Shown here piece after piece: positions 52,425-60,548 of a stretch of DNA of 64,000 nt. The notes under the pieces were generated by a model. It was not told where the DNA came from. It worked only from the letters and a program-made list of their open reading frames with translations, and searched no databases. The stretch is from assembly GCA_038250675.1 (NCBI GenBank), contig JBBSCB010000001.1, positions 186,001 through 250,000 of the forward strand. The letters run 5' to 3'. This DNA is from JAICUF01 sp038250675. GTDB lineage: Bacteria; Gemmatimonadota; Gemmatimonadetes; Gemmatimonadales; GWC2-71-9. The position numbers and the translations under genes were made by a program. Each line of letters opens with the position of its first letter. The stretch's first letter is position 1.

Positions 52425-54124
52425 AGTTCGTGTCGATTCATCTGGCCCACCGCGTAATCCACGGCGCGGGCGGTGAGTGCCATGTAGGTGATGGACGGGT
52501 TCTGGTTGGCGGACGACGCCATGCACGCGCCATCAGTCAGGAACAGGTTGGGCACATCGTGCGCCTGGTTGTGGGCGTTGAGGACCGAGGTTTTGGGGTC
52601 GCGTCCCATCCGCGCGGTACCCATCTCGTGGATGGTGAGTCCGGGCGGGTTGTCGTCCACGAACGTCTTGATGTCGGTGGCGCCCGCGGCTTCCAGCATT
52701 TCGGCGCCGGTGATCGCCATGTCCTTGAGCAGCGCGCGTTCGTTGTCGCTCCAGGTGCAATTGATCCGGAGCGCGGGGATGCCCCACTTGTCGACTTTCA
52801 CGGGATCGAGCTCGACATAGTTGGTGGGCCGCGGGAGGCATTCACCGAAGCCATAGAAGGAAAAGCCCCAGGGCCCGCGTTGGCGGAGCGCTTCCTTGAA
52901 CTCGCGGCCAAAGCCCGGCGTCTCCGCGCCAAACCCGCCCCGTCCCCCGCCGCCCTGGAAGGCGTAGCCCCGGAGAAATTCGGGGTGCTGCGACTTCACG
53001 TTCCGGAAGCGGGGCAGGTAGGTGCCGTTGGGGCGGTGCCCGTAGGTCTCCTTGTCCTCCATGCCGGCGATGGTGCCGCGGGCGCCGCCGCCCATCACGT
53101 GGTCCATCAGGTTGCGGCCCAGTTCGCCGCTGGAGTTGGCCAGCCCGGCGGGGAACGCCGGCGACTTGGAGTTGAGCAGGATGCGGGTGGACTCGAGCGT
53201 CGAGGCGCAGAGAAAGACCACCCGGGCGCGGAACTCGGTGGTGGCGCCGGTCTCAGCGTCAATGACGTTGACGCCGGCGATGCGGCGGGTCGCGGGGTCA
53301 TACTTCAGACTGTGGACCACGCTGTGGGGGCGGAGCGTCAGCCGGCCGGTGGCCGCGGCCGCCGGCAGCGTCACGCCGATGCTGTTGAAGTAGGAGCGGG
53401 TGATGCAGCCCCGCTCGCAGGGGCCGCAGTAGTGACAGGCGGCGCGGCCGTTGTGGTTCTGGGTGAGGATGGCGCAGCGGCCGATGGTCAGCACCCGCTC
53501 ACCGCCGAAGTGGCCGGCGAGGCCCTTCTTTACGACCTCTTCGGCGCAGTTGAGCTCCATGGGCGGGAGGAACTCGCCGTCGGGGAGCTGGGCCAGCCCC
53601 AGCCGCTCACCGCTCACGCCGATGAACCGCTCGACGTAGGAATACCACGGCGCGATGTCCGCGTAGCGGATGGGCCAGTCGGTGCCGTGGCCGTCCCGCG
53701 CGTTGGCGCCAAAGTCGAGATCGCTCCAGCGATACACCTGGCGGCCCCACATGATGGAGCGCCCGCCCACCTGGCGGCCGCGGATCCAGTGGAACGGCTT
53801 GTCGGCGTCGAAGGTGTAGGGGTTTTCGCGGTCGTTGACGAAGAACTTGCCGCTCCACTCGTCGCAGGCGTAGCAGTGCTTCTGGATGAACTGGTCGCGC
53901 TCGAGGGCGCGGCGGTCGCCCCAGCCGCGAAAGTGCACCTGGTACGGCTGCACGTGCTCGACAAAATCCTTGGCCGGATCAACCGGTCCGCCGGCCTCCA
54001 GCACGAGGGTGCGGAGTCCGTGCGCGGTCAGCTCCTTGGCGGCCCACCCGCCGGTGATGCCGGAACCGATGACGATGGCGTCATAGGTCTCGATGCCGCG
54101 GCCCGTGACCGCGTGTCTCGTCAT
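52421..54124 (-). CDS. GMC-family FAD oxidoreductase (second copy)
   Basis: The 567-residue flavoprotein resembles the copy at 47001: FAD loop AIVIGSGITGGWAAKELTAHG, cysteine cluster CHYCGPCERGC, and the C-terminal MGTARMGRDPKTSVLNAHNQ with NLFLTDGACMASSANQNPSITYMALTARAVDYA. ATG 54124 overlaps the stop of its subunit 3 partner (ATGA). The two GMC pairs in 8 kb suggest different sugar specificities. The electron acceptor is not encoded nearby. Confidence 0.93.
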   Translation of the reverse strand: MTRHAVTGRGIETYDAIVIGSGITGGWAAKELTAHGLRTLVLEAGGPVDPAKDFVEHVQPYQVHFRGWGDRRALERDQFIQKHCYACDEWSGKFFVNDRENPYTFDADKPFHWIRGRQVGGRSIMWGRQVYRWSDLDFGANARDGHGTDWPIRYADIAPWYSYVERFIGVSGERLGLAQLPDGEFLPPMELNCAEEVVKKGLAGHFGGERVLTIGRCAILTQNHNGRAACHYCGPCERGCITRSYFNSIGVTLPAAAATGRLTLRPHSVVHSLKYDPATRRIAGVNVIDAETGATTEFRARVVFLCASTLESTRILLNSKSPAFPAGLANSSGELGRNLMDHVMGGGARGTIAGMEDKETYGHRPNGTYLPRFRNVKSQHPEFLRGYAFQGGGGRGGFGAETPGFGREFKEALRQRGPWGFSFYGFGECLPRPTNYVELDPVKVDKWGIPALRINCTWSDNERALLKDMAITGAEMLEAAGATDIKTFVDDNPPGLTIHEMGTARMGRDPKTSVLNAHNQAHDVPNLFLTDGACMASSANQNPSITYMALTARAVDYAVGQMNRHEL

Positions 54125-54690
54125 GACGGCGCCCCTCCGGGCCGGGCGCCGATCGTGCGGCAGCCGTCGTAGCGGCCGGGCCAGATCACGTAGTGGCGCT
54201 CCTGCTTCATTCCGATCTCGGAGGAGTAGTAGCCGCTCACCGTCAGCTCCTTCATCCACTGGAAGAACGGCTTGGGGCTGTCCTTGTCGCGCGGTGCCCG
54301 GGCCTCGGCGTCGAGGGCGGTGAGCAGCCGGGCGCGCTCAGCGGGCGATGCGTCAACGAACGCCTTGCCGGTGTCCCGGCGGCTCCGCGCGTCGAACGCA
54401 TCGAGCCCGGCCATGAACTCCGCCTTCTTCTCCGCCGGGTACCACTCGTCGAGGAGGAGGCCGATGAAGGCGTCCACCCGCGCCGCGCGGGCGCCGGGTG
54501 TGTCGGTGGCCGGGATGATCGCCTCGGCCAGGGTGGCGACGGTCTCGCGCTGGCGCGGGGTGAACGGTCCCGCGGGGCCGGCACCGGAGCGGACGCGGCG
54601 GCCGGCGGCGAGGAGGTCGTCGGCGGTGAGGCCGAGCGAGGCGGGGATGGCGGCACCGCCGATGAGGCGGAGGAGCGTGCGGCGATTCAT
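54121..54690 (-). CDS. Gluconate 2-dehydrogenase subunit 3-family protein (second copy), Tat-type signal
   Basis: The 189-residue protein begins MNRRTLLRLIGGAAIPASLGL, a short Tat-like signal, followed by the family domain FTPRQRETVATLAEAIIPATDTPGA and ELTVSGYYSSEIGMKQE. It is the first gene of the run subunit 3 - GMC - isomerase - isomerase - NagB fusion on the minus strand, apart from a small gap after the isomerase genes. It probably guides the GMC subunit into the periplasm. Confidence 0.92.
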   Translation of the reverse strand: MNRRTLLRLIGGAAIPASLGLTADDLLAAGRRVRSGAGPAGPFTPRQRETVATLAEAIIPATDTPGARAARVDAFIGLLLDEWYPAEKKAEFMAGLDAFDARSRRDTGKAFVDASPAERARLLTALDAEARAPRDKDSPKPFFQWMKELTVSGYYSSEIGMKQERHYVIWPGRYDGCRTIGARPGGAPS

Positions 54691-54991
54691 GGGCGGCGGT
54701 TCATGTGCGGCGGTTCATGCGGGTCTCCCCGGTGATGCCGGCTGCGAGGGAAGGTGGAGCGTGGTGGGACGAAAGGAAGATGGAACCGGTACAGCGGGGG
54801 CGCCAGTGTGCCGGTCCGCCCGGGCGCCGGAGCTGGAGGATTCAGCGGAGGATCCAGCGAAAGTGAGTGCCTCGAGGGATGCTCGCCGACTTACCGTTAC
54901 CCGCCATCCGCAGTAACGTGGGGTTCGGATCGCGCGGAGGTGCGGGAGCGGTAACCCCGGTCCAGGACTCGGTGGGAGAAGGAGGAATGAC
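54691..54991. other. 301-bp divergent intergenic region
   Basis: No gene was found. It should hold the promoters of the subunit 3/GMC operon (minus strand) and of the DUF421 gene (plus strand). An inverted repeat CGTTAC-N12-GTAACG lies at 54895-54918 and could be an operator. No convincing -35/-10 pair was seen. GGAGG at about 54980 serves the GTG at 54992. Confidence 0.4.
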
Positions 54992-55528
54992 GTGGAGCGC
55001 ATGTTCTTCAACGGGTGGGACAGCCTGCTCCGCACGCTGCTCGTCGGGATGCTGGCCTACGTCTGCCTCGTCGTCTTCCTCAGGATCTCGGGGAAGCGGA
55101 CGCTCTCCAAGATGAACGCCTTCGACCTGATCGTGACCGTAGCCCTCGGCTCCACGCTGGCAACCGTGGTGCTGAGCCGGGGCGTCACCCTGGCCCAGGG
55201 GGCACTCGGCTTTGCGCTCCTGATCCTGCTCCAGTACGCGGTGACATGGTCCAGTGTCCGGGCGCCATGGGTACGCCGATGGGTGACGGGTGACCCGTTC
55301 ATGCTGCTCTATCGCGGCGAGTTCCTGCCCGCGGCGCTCCGGCGCGCGCGCGTAACCGAGGGCGAGGTGCGGGCCGCGGTCCGGTCCGCCGGTCTTGCGT
55401 CGCTGAACGACGCCGAGGCCGTTGTGCTGGAGACCGACGGTTCGTTCAGTGTCGTCCGCCGAGGTGGGGGGGACGGCCGCTCGAGCCTCGAAGGCGTCGA
55501 GCGGTCGCGGCCCGGCGGCGACGGCTGA
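54992..55528 (+). CDS. DUF421 membrane protein (YetF-like)
   Basis: The 178-residue protein has three membrane helices (about 14-32, 44-60 and 67-85) and the family stretch RISGKRTLSKMNAFDLIVTVALGSTLATVVL, then a soluble domain of about 90 residues with EVRAAVRSAGLASLNDAEAVVLETDGSFSV. The function of the family is unknown, though Bacillus members influence spore or membrane properties. GTG 54992 has GGAGG about 7 bases upstream. It stands alone between divergent and convergent genes. Confidence 0.92.
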   Translation: MERMFFNGWDSLLRTLLVGMLAYVCLVVFLRISGKRTLSKMNAFDLIVTVALGSTLATVVLSRGVTLAQGALGFALLILLQYAVTWSSVRAPWVRRWVTGDPFMLLYRGEFLPAALRRARVTEGEVRAAVRSAGLASLNDAEAVVLETDGSFSVVRRGGGDGRSSLEGVERSRPGGDG

Positions 55529-55543
55529 GCAGGCGCCGCCGGT

Positions 55544-55918
55544 CTACTGCCGGAGGAACACCACGCTATCCTCCACGGTCCCGGCGCGCTCGACGCCCGC
55601 GAGCCGCTGGCCCAGGACGGTGCCGGTGAAGGTGGTGGCGCGGCCGTTGTCGTACCGGAAGGTGAGGGTGACCTGCGAGCCGCTGGCGGTGCCGGTGACG
55701 GTCAGGGCGCCCGACGGCGGGTTGATTGCCTCGCCGGTCCAGGTGCCGGTGCCGCTCACGTCGGCGCCGTGCTGCGCCAGCGTCATCGTGCGCCCGACAC
55801 CCGGGATCGTCATCGCGGCCTGCCAGGAGCCGTCCACCGGCTGGGTGGGGGTGGTGCCGCAGGCAGCCGCCATCGCGACCATCAGCGTCACGGGCAATAC
55901 CACAGCGATCGGTTTCAT
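55544..55918 (-). CDS. Small lipoprotein of unknown function
   Basis: The 124-residue product has a lipoprotein signal (MKPIAVVLPVTLMVAMAAAC, C20) and a beta-rich mature part (DGSWQAAMTIPGVGRTMTLAQHGADVSGTGTWTG), which resembles the small antiparallel sheets found in many Gemmatimonadota/Acidobacteriota lipoproteins. GGAGG lies 5 bases before ATG 55918. The specific role is unknown. It converges on the DUF421 gene with a 15-bp gap. Confidence 0.78.
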   Translation of the reverse strand: MKPIAVVLPVTLMVAMAAACGTTPTQPVDGSWQAAMTIPGVGRTMTLAQHGADVSGTGTWTGEAINPPSGALTVTGTASGSQVTLTFRYDNGRATTFTGTVLGQRLAGVERAGTVEDSVVFLRQ

Positions 55919-56062
55919 GATGCCTCCGGGAGCGGGTTCCTGGCAGTACGTTATCCCCGGAGACGGCGGCGGACCAGCGGCCAGACACACCTCATCGCGG
56001 GTCCGCAGACCGGTCCGGTGCCGTTGGTTGCGTGAATGATTCCTCAACGCCGGAGGCCAGAG

Positions 56063-56476
56063 ATGGCGGACAAGGACGGTGCGGCTCTGTCCCGCTGGGG
56101 CATCGCACCCTATTTCATCGTGGATGATGTTGTCGCCACCGCCACCTATTACCGCGACAAGCTCGGTTTTGGCTACGACCGCCTCTGGGACGATCCCCCG
56201 TCGTTCTGCATGGTGCGGCGCGGCGGCGTCACCATCATGCTGAGCCAGCTCGAGCAGTCCGGCGTGATGCGGCCGAACCACCTCGTCGATCCCGAGGGCG
56301 GCGCCTGGGACGCCTACGTCTGGATCGAGGACGCGGACGCGCTGCATGCCGAGTTCAAGTCGAAAGGCGTGAACATCACGCGCGACATCTGTGACCAGTT
56401 CTACGGCTGCCGAGACTTCGAGGTGGACGACTGCAATGACTATCGCGTGTGCTTTGGGCAGGATCTCAACCGCTGA
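56063..56476 (+). CDS. VOC-superfamily protein (bleomycin resistance/glyoxalase fold)
   Basis: The 137-residue single-domain protein has APYFIVDDVVATATYYRDKLGFGYDRLW at the start and FEVDDCNDYRVCFGQDL at the end, in VOC arrangement, with three extra cysteines near the C-terminus. GGAGG lies upstream of ATG 56063; an ATG at 56036 is less likely. The ligand is unknown. It is followed 38 bp later by the GH89 gene but has no evident link to it. Confidence 0.85.
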   Translation: MADKDGAALSRWGIAPYFIVDDVVATATYYRDKLGFGYDRLWDDPPSFCMVRRGGVTIMLSQLEQSGVMRPNHLVDPEGGAWDAYVWIEDADALHAEFKSKGVNITRDICDQFYGCRDFEVDDCNDYRVCFGQDLNR

Positions 56477-56503
56477 CGCCGTGCCCAGGCGCTATCCTGG
56501 CGG

Positions 56504-56509
56504 TATCTT
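56504..56509 (+). promoter_or_regulatory. -10-like element directly before the GH89 gene
   Basis: TATCTT lies 5 bases before the ATG at 56515, and no Shine-Dalgarno sequence is present. This is the third gene in the window with a -10-like box close enough to predict a leaderless message. No -35 element is visible. Confidence 0.35.
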
Positions 56510-56514
56510 GAGCG

Positions 56515-58683
56515 ATGCTCCTTCCCATCCTGGCTCTTCTCGCCGCTGACCTCCCCTCCGCCCGGGCACTCGTCGCCCGGGTGGTCCCGGACAACGCCCG
56601 CTCGTTCGTCGTCGCCCAGATCCCCGATTCCGCCGGCCATGACGTCTTCGAGGTCGAGAGCCGGTCCGGCACGGTCGTGCTCCGGGGCTCCAGCAGCGTC
56701 GCCATCGCGTCGGCGCTCAACTGGTATCTGGAGCACGTCGCCGGCGTCAACGTCTCCAACCCGCTGGTGCCGATTCACCTGAAGGCGGTGAAGCCCGTCG
56801 CCCACCCGGTCCACGTCGTCACGCCGTACACGTACCGCTACTTCTTCAACTACTGCACCTTTTCCTACAGCATGGCGTGGTGGACCTGGGACGACTGGCA
56901 GCGGATGATCGACTGGATGGCGCTCAAGGGGATCAACCTCCCGCTCGCCGCCACCGGGCAGGAGGGTACCTGGCAGCTCGTGCTCAGGGATCTCGGATTC
57001 AGCGACAGGCAGATCGGCGAATTTCTCGTGGGGCCCGCCTATCTGCCGTGGGGCTGGATGGGCAATATCGACGGGCTGGGCGGGCCGCTGCCGGACAGCT
57101 GGATCCGGGGTCACGTCGCCCTCGAAAAACAGATCCTCGCGCGCGAGCGCGCGCTCGGCATGAAGCCAGTGCTGCAGGGCTTCACCGGACACGTGCCCGA
57201 GTCGATCAAGGATGTGTTCCCCAGCGCGAAGATCCATCGCACCGGCGACTGGTCCGCCGGGTTCAGTGGCACCTGGTTTCTCGACCCGCTCGACCCGCTC
57301 TTCCAGCGCATCGGCCGGCTGTTCATCAGGCGGCAGACCGAGCTGTTCGGCACCGATCACCTCTACGCCGCCGACAGCTTCAACGAGATCAACCCGCCCA
57401 CCGACGACTCGACGTTCCTGGCCGGCATGGGCCACACGGTGTACGAGTCGATGCGCGCCGAGGATCCGAAGGCGATCTGGGTGCTGCAGGGCTGGTTTCT
57501 CTACTATCAGGCGAAGTTCTGGCGCGACCCGCAGGCCCGGGCGCTTCTGGGCGCCGTGCCGGACGATCGCATGCTGGTGCTCGATCTCTATGGCGACCGG
57601 CATCCGGTGTGGAAGGACCGCCAGGCGTTCTTTGGCAAGCCGTGGATCTGGAACGTGCTCTACAACTTCGGCGGACAGGTGACCTTGAATGGAGACCTGC
57701 CCCACATCGCCGCCAACGTGCACGACGCCGTGACGAGTCCCGCGCACGGCCGCCTTGCCGGGCTCGGCATGATGATGGAAGGGCTGGGCTACAACCCCAT
57801 CGTGCCGGATTACGTGATGGATCTGGCGTGGCGAGCTGATGCGCCGCCGATCGAGGAGTGGGCGCACGACTGGGTGCGCCGCCGGTACGGTGCGGAGAAC
57901 GCGCGCGCGTGGGCGGCCTGGAAGATCCTGCTGGCGACGGCCTATCGCTCACCCGCGCAGACCGGCACGTTCGTGGCCGAGCGGCCGCAATTCTACGATC
58001 CGAAGATGGCGTACCGGACCGAGCCGAAGCTGCCGTACGATCCCAGGCTGCTGACGGCGGCACTCGATACGCTGCTCTCGGCGTCGCAGGCGTTGGGCGG
58101 GAGTGACGCCTACCGGTACGACGTGGTGAGCCTCACGCGGCAGGTGCTGGGTGGTCTGGGACTGCCGGCGGTGCAGGCGGTCGAGGCCGCGTATATAAGG
58201 AAAGACAAGACCGCGCTCCTGGCGGCCGAGGCGCGGGTGACGGGGCTGATCGCGGACCTGGACACGCTGGTGGGGACGCGGCCCGAGTTCCTGCTGGGCC
58301 CCTGGCTCGAGAGTGCCAAGGCGTGGGGGGCGACGGAAGCCGAGCGTGATCTCTACGAGTGGAACGCCCGGAACATCATCACGCTCTGGGGGACGAAGTG
58401 TACCGAGGGGCAGAATGATGATTTGAACCTGTATGCCTACAAGCAGTGGGAGGGGATGTTCAGTGGATACTATCTGCCGCGGTGGAGGGAGTTCTTTGCG
58501 CGGCTGAACCGGGCGCTGGATGAGGGGAAGGCGTTTGATCGGGGGCCGTTTGCGGCGGAGAGTTGTGAGTGGGAGAAGGGGTGGTCGGCGGGGCATGAGA
58601 GGTATCGGGTCGAGCCGAGGGGGGATGCGGTGGGGGTGGCGCGGCGGATGGTGGCGCGGCACCGGCGGGAACTCGGGCGGTGA
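56515..58683 (+). CDS. Alpha-N-acetylglucosaminidase (GH89, NAGLU family)
   Basis: The enzyme removes alpha-linked GlcNAc, as in heparan-type or mucin glycans. The 722-residue protein has a short signal-like start, the NAGLU N-terminal domain (about 20-105), and the barrel domain with YRYFFNYCTFSYSMAWWTWDDWQRMIDWMALKGINLPLA, YLPWGWMGNIDGLGG, ADSFNEINPP (probable catalytic Glu) and MMMEGLGYNPIVPDYV (second catalytic Glu). The C-terminal helical domain ends in an Arg-rich tail. The last 240 bases are strongly G-rich on the coding strand. Length and motifs match bacterial GH89 enzymes. Confidence 0.95.
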   Translation: MLLPILALLAADLPSARALVARVVPDNARSFVVAQIPDSAGHDVFEVESRSGTVVLRGSSSVAIASALNWYLEHVAGVNVSNPLVPIHLKAVKPVAHPVHVVTPYTYRYFFNYCTFSYSMAWWTWDDWQRMIDWMALKGINLPLAATGQEGTWQLVLRDLGFSDRQIGEFLVGPAYLPWGWMGNIDGLGGPLPDSWIRGHVALEKQILARERALGMKPVLQGFTGHVPESIKDVFPSAKIHRTGDWSAGFSGTWFLDPLDPLFQRIGRLFIRRQTELFGTDHLYAADSFNEINPPTDDSTFLAGMGHTVYESMRAEDPKAIWVLQGWFLYYQAKFWRDPQARALLGAVPDDRMLVLDLYGDRHPVWKDRQAFFGKPWIWNVLYNFGGQVTLNGDLPHIAANVHDAVTSPAHGRLAGLGMMMEGLGYNPIVPDYVMDLAWRADAPPIEEWAHDWVRRRYGAENARAWAAWKILLATAYRSPAQTGTFVAERPQFYDPKMAYRTEPKLPYDPRLLTAALDTLLSASQALGGSDAYRYDVVSLTRQVLGGLGLPAVQAVEAAYIRKDKTALLAAEARVTGLIADLDTLVGTRPEFLLGPWLESAKAWGATEAERDLYEWNARNIITLWGTKCTEGQNDDLNLYAYKQWEGMFSGYYLPRWREFFARLNRALDEGKAFDRGPFAAESCEWEKGWSAGHERYRVEPRGDAVGVARRMVARHRRELGR

Positions 58684-58748
58684 AAGACCGGTCTCTGGCG
58701 AACCGTTGATATGCCTGCTCGCGAGCAACGACGGCGTCATTTGCTGAT

Positions 58749-58808
58749 ATGTCGAATTGACGCTATGTTTTCGACATATTATACCGACCTGTCGATTCAC
58801 TCGACAGG
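58749..58808 (+). promoter_or_regulatory. Promoter-operator of the Fic gene with four TGTCGA half-sites
   Basis: Two inverted repeats lie here: ATGTCGA (58749-58755) with TCGACAT (58771-58777), and CCTGTCGA (58788-58795) with TCGACAGG (58801-58808). They share the TGTCGA/TCGACA core. Between and beside them are TTGACG (58757-58762) and, 17 bp on, TATACC (58780-58785; TATTAT at 58777 is an alternative). Half-site centres are spaced 21, 19 and 11 bp, near whole helical turns. The layout suggests repression by a dimer or tetramer, perhaps the Fic protein itself. Confidence 0.7.
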
Positions 58809-58840
58809 CTGGTCCACCCCACCCATCCGGGGTTCGAGGC

Positions 58841-59968
58841 ATGGCAAGATTCGCCGCAGAAAGAGCTTACAACGACCTGCCTCCGCTCCCACCCCGAGCC
58901 GAGCTGGAGAGCAAGGCCGTACTCAAGGCGTGCATCGAGGCACGGGCTGCGGTCGCCGAGCTGAAGCAGGCGGGGGGGATGCTACCGAATCAGGAAGTGC
59001 TGATCAACACCATACCTCTGCTGGAAGCGCGCGCGAGCTCCGAGATAGAAAACATCGTCACCACGACCGATCAGCTGTTCCGCTATGCGCAACCCGACCG
59101 CGAGGCGCTGGCGGATGCGCCCACGAAGGAGGCGTTGCGCTACCGCACCGCGCTCCGGCGTGGTGCCGAGCTGCTCCGGAAGAAGCCGTTGGCCACCGCA
59201 ACCGCGGTCGAAATCTGCGGCACGCTGTTGGGTGTGGGGCTCGACGTACGCCGGGTGCCGGGAACTGCTCTCGTCAATCAGGGGAGCGGAAAGATCGTCT
59301 ACACGCCACCCGTGGGCGAGCCGGTGTTACGAGCGCTGCTGGCCAATTGGGAGCGATTTCTGCATGCGGACGATGATCTCGATCCGCTCGTCCGGATGGC
59401 GGTGGCGCACTACCAGTTTGAGGCGATTCATCCGTTCACCGACGGCAACGGGCGCACCGGGCGGATACTCAACCTTCTCTATCTCGTCGAGCAGGAGCTC
59501 CTGGAGCTTCCAGTGCTCTATCTCAGCCGCGCCATCATCCGGAGCAGAGCGGAGTACTACCGGCTCCTGCTCGCGGTGACGACGCATGCGGCATGGGAGG
59601 AGTGGATCCTCTACATGTTGCACGCTGTGATGGAAACAGCACGCTGGACCACAGAGCGCATTCGGATGATTCGCCAACTGATGCAGGACACGTCCGAGTA
59701 CACGCAGTTGCATGCAGCCGGCGCCTACAGCCGCGAGCTGGTGGAGCTGATCTTCGTGCAGCCGTACAGCCGCATCAGGAATGTGGTGGACGCCGGGATT
59801 GCGCAGCGTCAGACGGCTGCGATGTACCTGAAGACGCTCGCGCGCGCCGGCGTGTTGGAGGAAGTCAAGGTGGGCCGCGACAAACTGTTCATCAATCCGC
59901 GGCTGATGCGGCTGCTCACGGCCGAGCGGCCGGGCGACGTGTCGTTCGGCGCCATTCCTTCTTTTTGA
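58841..59968 (+). CDS. Fic-family AMP-transferase with C-terminal winged helix (class II)
   Basis: Fic proteins transfer AMP to Tyr/Ser/Thr of target proteins. The 375-residue product has an N-terminal Fic_N part, the inhibitory motif S66-x3-E70-N71 (SSEIEN; class II, self-inhibited), the active site HPFTDGNGRTGR (197-208, catalytic H197) and a C-terminal winged helix-turn-helix (about 295-360; NVVDAGIAQRQTAAMYLKTLARAGVLEE). GAGG precedes the ATG. The domain order equals that of SoFic-like proteins. The winged helix and the palindromic half-sites upstream suggest autoregulation. Confidence 0.95.
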   Translation: MARFAAERAYNDLPPLPPRAELESKAVLKACIEARAAVAELKQAGGMLPNQEVLINTIPLLEARASSEIENIVTTTDQLFRYAQPDREALADAPTKEALRYRTALRRGAELLRKKPLATATAVEICGTLLGVGLDVRRVPGTALVNQGSGKIVYTPPVGEPVLRALLANWERFLHADDDLDPLVRMAVAHYQFEAIHPFTDGNGRTGRILNLLYLVEQELLELPVLYLSRAIIRSRAEYYRLLLAVTTHAAWEEWILYMLHAVMETARWTTERIRMIRQLMQDTSEYTQLHAAGAYSRELVELIFVQPYSRIRNVVDAGIAQRQTAAMYLKTLARAGVLEEVKVGRDKLFINPRLMRLLTAERPGDVSFGAIPSF

Positions 59969-59974
59969 CCGCCG

Positions 59975-60478
59975 CTATTTCTTCTTGCCCCCGACCCCCG
60001 GCACGGCCGCGACCTGTTTCATCCACGCCGAGATCCGGCGCTCGTCGAGGTCGTCCACGGACTTGATCTCCACGCCGCGGGTGGACTTGCCCATCCCGAT
60101 CGGCGTCACCGGCGGTACCGGCGTGAGCGCGACGCCATTGATGAACATGAGCTTGACGTGGCCGGCAAAGCCGCCGCAACTGAAGCACCAGCCGTCGCCC
60201 ACGCCATAGTACGCCATGCCCCACTTCACGGAGCGCTCGAGCCGGGGCAGCGTCCTGGCCGCCACGGCATCGACACTCTCTGCGATGCCGCGCTGGGGCT
60301 GTGGGAGGCTCGCGATGTAGGCGAAGACCGGCTTGTCACCGACCGCGGCCTTTGCGGGGCTGGCCCGGCCGGTCATGGCTTCCGGCAGCGTCGTGGTGAC
60401 TTTGCCCTGTGCCGCCGTGTGCCTGGCCGGTTTCCGGGCTGCGGGCCTGGAAGTCTTGTCCGTCTTGCGGGCTGGCAT
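59975..60478 (-). CDS. DUF1801-family protein
   Basis: The 167-residue protein has a basic, low-complexity N-terminus (MPARKTDKTSRPAARKPARH) and a DUF1801 domain (about 45-160): VFAYIASLPQPQRGIAESVDAVAARTLPRLERSVKWGMAYYGVGDGWCFSCGGFAGHVKLMF. The function of the family is unknown, though the fold is related to MmcQ/YjbR-like proteins. It ends in Lys residues. It converges on the Fic gene with a gap of 6 bases. Confidence 0.88.
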   Translation of the reverse strand: MPARKTDKTSRPAARKPARHTAAQGKVTTTLPEAMTGRASPAKAAVGDKPVFAYIASLPQPQRGIAESVDAVAARTLPRLERSVKWGMAYYGVGDGWCFSCGGFAGHVKLMFINGVALTPVPPVTPIGMGKSTRGVEIKSVDDLDERRISAWMKQVAAVPGVGGKKK

Positions 60479-60548
60479 GATGATCCCCTGTTAGTTGCGA
60501 GTGTTTCGGGCGATCCGTTGCGCCGCCCGCGGCTGAGTGGCGCCTGAG

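Noticed and set aside
52430..54172. A 580-codon open frame on the plus strand opposite the second GMC gene
   Set aside because: It is an antisense shadow of a well-supported GMC gene.
54895..54918. Inverted repeat CGTTAC-N12-GTAACG as an operator for DUF421 or the GMC operon
   Set aside because: Short, with no promoter elements around it; kept only as a remark on the intergenic region.
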